Source: Raphanus sativus
Lineage: Eukaryota; Streptophyta; Magnoliopsida; Brassicales; Brassicaceae
Direction of reading: 5' to 3'
Assembly: GCF_000801105.2 (NCBI RefSeq)
Contig: NC_079519.1
Span: 10,414,668 to 10,478,667 of the forward strand
DNA length: 64,000 nt
Positions 59,662-64,000 of this stretch are shown piece after piece (the first letter of the stretch is position 1; every line of letters begins with the position of its first letter). The notes below the pieces were generated by a model. It searched no databases and was not told where the DNA came from. It worked only from the letters and a program-made list of their open reading frames with translations. A program made the position numbers and the translations under genes.

Positions 59662-62600
59662 GAACTAGAAAGGGAGAAGAAGATGATTTTGTGGCTCCAT
59701 CGTCCGGAAATACTCCAGTGACGCAGCTGATTGTCCGGTGATGACAACATGGTTTGCTTCTCGTCATATGACATAACGAGTCTACAAAAATCTAATACTG
59801 AGTCAACTCGAGCGAGACTCATCTCGTGTCACTGGAATCATCGTGAAAATCAAAGTCGCCGTTGAAGATATTTTTTATTTATCTCTCTCTCACCGGTGGA
59901 GGAGAAAAAGAACGGTCGAATTAAGGTTTCTGAATGAGGTAAATAATTGGAAAAGGCTTTTCTCGGGTATTGTTTCAAAATTTTAAATCAATAATGCAAA
60001 AAGAAATTTAGTTTGGGAGAAAAAGTAACGAGAGATGTTGGTTGGAGGATAGTATGGACATTCAACAACTTAAATAAAATGTGTGTGGCAAATGAAAAAT
60101 GACTTATTATGTAGTTGTAAAGTCAAAATGTGCCTCTAAGAGAATTTTTTTCTTTTTTATACCATCTCCCCAAACTTTTTAATTGTGCATATTAACTCTC
60201 TAACTTTGTAATTGTTCTTTCTATCTCATAATTGTACGAATGGTTCTTTATCTTTTAATTTCTTTCATTTTTTGCACCCATTCAAAAATAAATACTTTTT
60301 TCTTTGATTTAGGTCAAAATTTACTAATTGTGTATTCCAATCGCTATTACTGCAATCAAACACATATAGACACAAAAGACATCTAAATGCATCCAAAATG
60401 AATCAAATGAACTAAAATCAAATGCTAAGAATCATTAAAACCATTAGATATAAATAACACACAAAACCATATGTACACCTATTGTCATATATGTCATATT
60501 CACTTTGATTTGATCTATTTTGATATTTTTGAGTAAGAAAATACCGATCTACCTAAATGCCTACAGCTTCACCACATGGTGTACACAACAAAATGTACAC
60601 AAAACAACAATCTTTCTAAATGGAAGCATGTTTTCATATTGAAACAGATTGATGGGACGAGATTTGCGGAAAAAGATTTAACAAGTGCACAATATTATGC
60701 ATTGAAAGCTAAGTTTGTAAGGGTTTACTTAGATGACAAAAATTCAGCAAAATCTTGTTTCCATTCTATATACATATCATACGATCAAAGAGTCTTGGGA
60801 ACACATGATTAGTTATCTATTAAGCACATATAAAGGTGTTTGATTTTTTTACATATATATTGTCAAATAACATTTACATGTACATATACACATTTGTTTT
60901 ACTATCCACGTTTTCACGTTTTATGGCTGGCCACATGTGCACCGGAAAACAAATATCCAGCAATCTTTTTTAATGTGAGAGCATGCTTCCATATAGAGAG
61001 ATTATTTTGTGTGTATAAGTTGATTGTGTACACCGTGTAACATACGTGTACATCAAAAGTGAATCGAAAGAATAACATTTGTTTGTGAGGATTTAAAATT
61101 GTTGTACATGAGATTATTTGTATACGTGGATGGTAAAGCTTCCCACAAGCAGAGTGTACACATTCTACTCAGTTTTTATATATACACATATTCTATTCTC
61201 TTTAGAATTTGTTCTTCTTTATTTACACAAGGAATGCATCACAGATTTGATACAATTGTTAAGTAAAAATGAATGAATAAGACAATCAATTACAATCAAC
61301 ACAAGTGAAAGTAAAATAACAGAACACATTCTGCTTGGAGAGAGACGCAGAAAAAGGTATATGGCCCCACTTTACTAACAAAGAAATATATGTCAAATTT
61401 AGTTAGTCTAATGGATATTTGGTGTCAGATTTGTTTAGTTAGTTCATGAGTGTAAATTGGTCTTGTTTAGACAAAAGTGTGTGAGGAGTGGCAAGTGTAT
61501 CATGATGTCATATAATAATTTCACTACAAAATAACAGTTATTTAATCATTTAAAACCCCAAATTATACTTATAAATAATAAGTTTCATATAAATAATTTC
61601 CAATATAAATAAAGGCTTTGGTGAAAAGTGTGTGTCTTGTTTGAAGCGATTCTCAAGCGATTTGAGCATTCGTTCTCTGTAATTAAAGAGTATTTGGGGA
61701 CTATTTTAATTTATTTTTAATTTAATTTAATATTTCAATTAAATATATTTGGTTAATATAATAAAATGTGATAATGTGGTAATTTTATATAATTGTTAAA
61801 ATTTATATTACTACTTAGTTCTAATAAAATTAATTGTATATATATTTGATACAATATAAATATTCAAACTGAAGAAACATGACCTCACAATAAATTATAT
61901 ATATATATATAATATATATATATGTATATTTATTATATCATTCATAATATATTCATAAAAGTTGATAAAATATTACACATCATAGACAGTAAATAATGAT
62001 AAAGAAGAAAAATAGAAAATGTTAATAACAGAGTTTCACATCAGCAGTGATTAAAAAATTGATACCTCATATACTTTATAAATAAAGATACTTTACTAAC
62101 TATTAGTTGCAAATTAAGTAGTTGCATGCGAATTTGCGGATATAAATAGTTTTAAAGTTTATATATATTTCAAAATTGAATGTGAATTTTATTTGTTATA
62201 TATTTTATAAATAAAAAATTTCTGTCTTTTGTTTATTCTGATTCTTTATTACTTTTAAAATATAATATGACTTTTGTAATATTTTATTAGATTTTTACTC
62301 AACAACTATAATAATAATAGTTACTCCAATTTAATTTTTACAGTATTATTATATGTTATGTAATTTGATTTCCAAATGCCATTCAATTAATATTACATTA
62401 TACTTCCATTAATATTTTCTAAAAATAACATATACACAATAACACAAATAATATTTTCTTAAAGATGATATGAACATGACAGTAATTTCTAAAATCACAA
62501 AATAATTACATTGGACAATATAGTTAGAGTAATTCGTCATATAGATTATGATTATCTGAGGTCAAACATGCAAGATTTGATACAAATAACCAGATAATTC

Positions 62601-63798
62601 TGACTAGTGCAAATTTAAGAGACACTATAAGCAATAATCAATGAAATACTTCATATAAATTAAAATAGTTAGACACACCACATATACATAATATTATATT
62701 AAAGTTTATAGGATTATTCTTATTTTTGTCTATTATTATTTATAAGAGACACAAGTAACAAAAACCATTAACTACTATATGATGCTAAGCCGTTATTTTT
62801 CTCTTCCATTATTATTATTATTACTATGATGCTAAGCCGTTATTTTTTTCGCGCCTTACGCGGATTGAGGTTATTATTTTCATTATATTTGGGAGAATGA
62901 AACAATAGTTTGGTCTCATTTGGATATTAGTTGGTTTTGAGTTGTTATTTATGAGGTCTTAATATCTTATGGTAGAATTAGATTTTAAATCCATTATTAT
63001 TTTTGTGTTCGGTTAAGGCTGTTAATATTTTTGATTTTTTGGTGATAAGCAAAAGACAATTTATATTTCTTTTGTTTTTGCTATATATTTTAGACAATCA
63101 TGATGGTAAGCAAGCAATTCATATTATAAAAATGTAATTGATGAAAAATACAAAGTTTACAAAAAATTGGAAGAAAATACATTTGAAACCCTTTGGTTCA
63201 ATAGATATTTCACATATGAGCCTGCGTAAAAATAAATAAAACCCAATATTCTTAAAACATGTTTGTTTAGGGCCCATAATTTCTTCAAAAACCGAAATTA
63301 ATATAATTTATAAATTTTACCACTATTGTAATATTTATTATATTAATTTTTTATTTACCTAAATCTAATATAATTTGTAAACTAAAACAATTTGATTTTT
63401 AATGGATATTGAGGTTTCTTTTTACATTATCTAAGTAAATGCCAAAATATGAACAGATCTTACAACCTTCTATCACTAACACCAAATGCAACAGCTAATT
63501 AATATCACAAAGTAATCATTAAACAAATCGAAACTACTCTAACTAAACACACAAAATCAGAGAAAAATCATTAGAAAACATGAAAATGAATTATTATCAA
63601 TCAAAATATCAAATATTGGAATGAGATATGAAAACAGAGAAGCAATTTAACATAAAATACAAAATAAATTGAGGTCCACAACATAACAACATTAAATGAA
63701 AACTGGTTTAAAAACCAGAAAATAAGTTCCGAAATTTGTAGTTGAATTAACACAAACTAAAACATTTCAAACTTGGAGAGATTATAAAAGCGCAGAGG
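59662..63798. other. Long AT-rich intergenic stretch
   Basis: No supported gene. A 78-codon plus-strand frame (60576-60812, containing KQIDGTRFAEKDLTSAQYYA) has no recognised domain. GATGCTAAGCCGTTATTTTT occurs twice at about 62781 and 62827. (AT)n runs occur near 61897-61924. CGCGCCTTACGCGGATTGAGG at about 62850 looks like part of a repeat-element end but lacks a partner. Confidence 0.5.
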
Positions 63799-64000
63799 TT
63801 AGTCAAACATTTGTGGCTCACCCAACTTGAACCAATCAATGTAAGGAATCTTGACCTCATCCATCTTCTCCTGTGCAAGCACAAGTTCGGTCTCTAGCTT
63901 CTCCTCCTCATTCCTCATTGCCTCCATGTTGAAAAGTTCCTTAAGTAACTCTAGTTTACCTCGAACTCGATAGACTTCACACTCTTCATCATGCTTGGCT
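63799..64000 (-). CDS. 3' end of a coiled-coil-rich protein gene, cut by the window edge
   Basis: Reading in from 64000 on the minus strand, an open frame of 67 codons ends at TAA (63799-63801). It is rich in Glu, Lys and Leu (VRGKLELLKELFNMEAMRNE; KLETELVLAQEKMDEVK), suggesting a coiled coil, and ends IPYIDWFKLGEPQMFD. It resembles C-terminal tails of plant transposase-associated or NAM-associated proteins only in general composition; I cannot name it. The stop is supported by loss of coding character downstream. Confidence 0.5.
   Translation of the reverse strand, partial: AKHDEECEVYRVRGKLELLKELFNMEAMRNEEEKLETELVLAQEKMDEVKIPYIDWFKLGEPQMFD

Noticed and set aside
60576..60812. 78-codon plus frame
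   Set aside because: No recognised domain, AT-rich surroundings, no splice or promoter context; could be chance.
62850..62870. CGCGCCTTACGCGGATTGAGG as a Helitron-like hairpin
   Set aside because: No CTRR end or 5' TC partner could be identified.

Overview
This window is nuclear DNA from a crucifer, most likely tribe Brassiceae (Brassica/Raphanus type). It is AT-rich and intron-containing, and four multi-exon host genes sit in the order and relative orientation I recall from Arabidopsis chromosome 5: the CNGC1, spermine synthase, GUB_WAK/RING-H2 and bL9 loci (about At5g53130, 53120, 53110 and 53070). Several Arabidopsis genes I recall between the last two are absent, as expected after genome triplication and gene loss. 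I saw no rRNA gene, intact tRNA gene or CRISPR array.

Layout. 1-300: decayed short-period repeats. 1674-4269 (+): CNGC1-like cyclic-nucleotide-gated channel, six exons. 4370-6437 (-): spermine synthase, ten exons, convergent with CNGC1, with a probable 5'-UTR intron carrying a long (GA)n tract. 7188-18224: transposon graveyard with a Helitron abutting the spermine synthase promoter, a Harbinger MITE, a Mutator-type element with a perfect 9-bp target duplication, and a locally repeated hAT-like family. 18225-22042 (-): a young, non-coding LTR retrotransposon. 24385-28987 (-): GUB_WAK/RING-H2 (ATL-type) E3 ligase whose single 3.4-kb intron holds Helitrons. 29800-43760: duplications, two further Helitron loci, a copia gag remnant, a solo LTR and a 5'-truncated L1-type LINE. 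44461-45442 (-): organellar-type ribosomal protein L9, five exons. 45569-50280: decayed copia element flanked by a 243-bp host duplication. 51347-57963: near-intact copia element with a full-length pol ORF, flanked by a 170-bp host duplication. 58055-59142: a TRIM element. 59374-64000: one candidate exon, a long AT-rich stretch, and the 3' end of a coiled-coil-rich gene at the right edge.

The host genes do not form a pathway; their adjacency is ancestral gene order. I see no convincing new biological system. The most unusual structural feature is that both copia insertions have a precise LTR terminus on the left, a truncated terminus on the right, and a 170-243 bp copy of the left flank after the truncated end. 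That is either an atypical one-ended integration and repair or an assembly join between filled and empty haplotypes. All splice sites were assigned by eye from GT/AG signals, reading-frame continuity and remembered family sequences.
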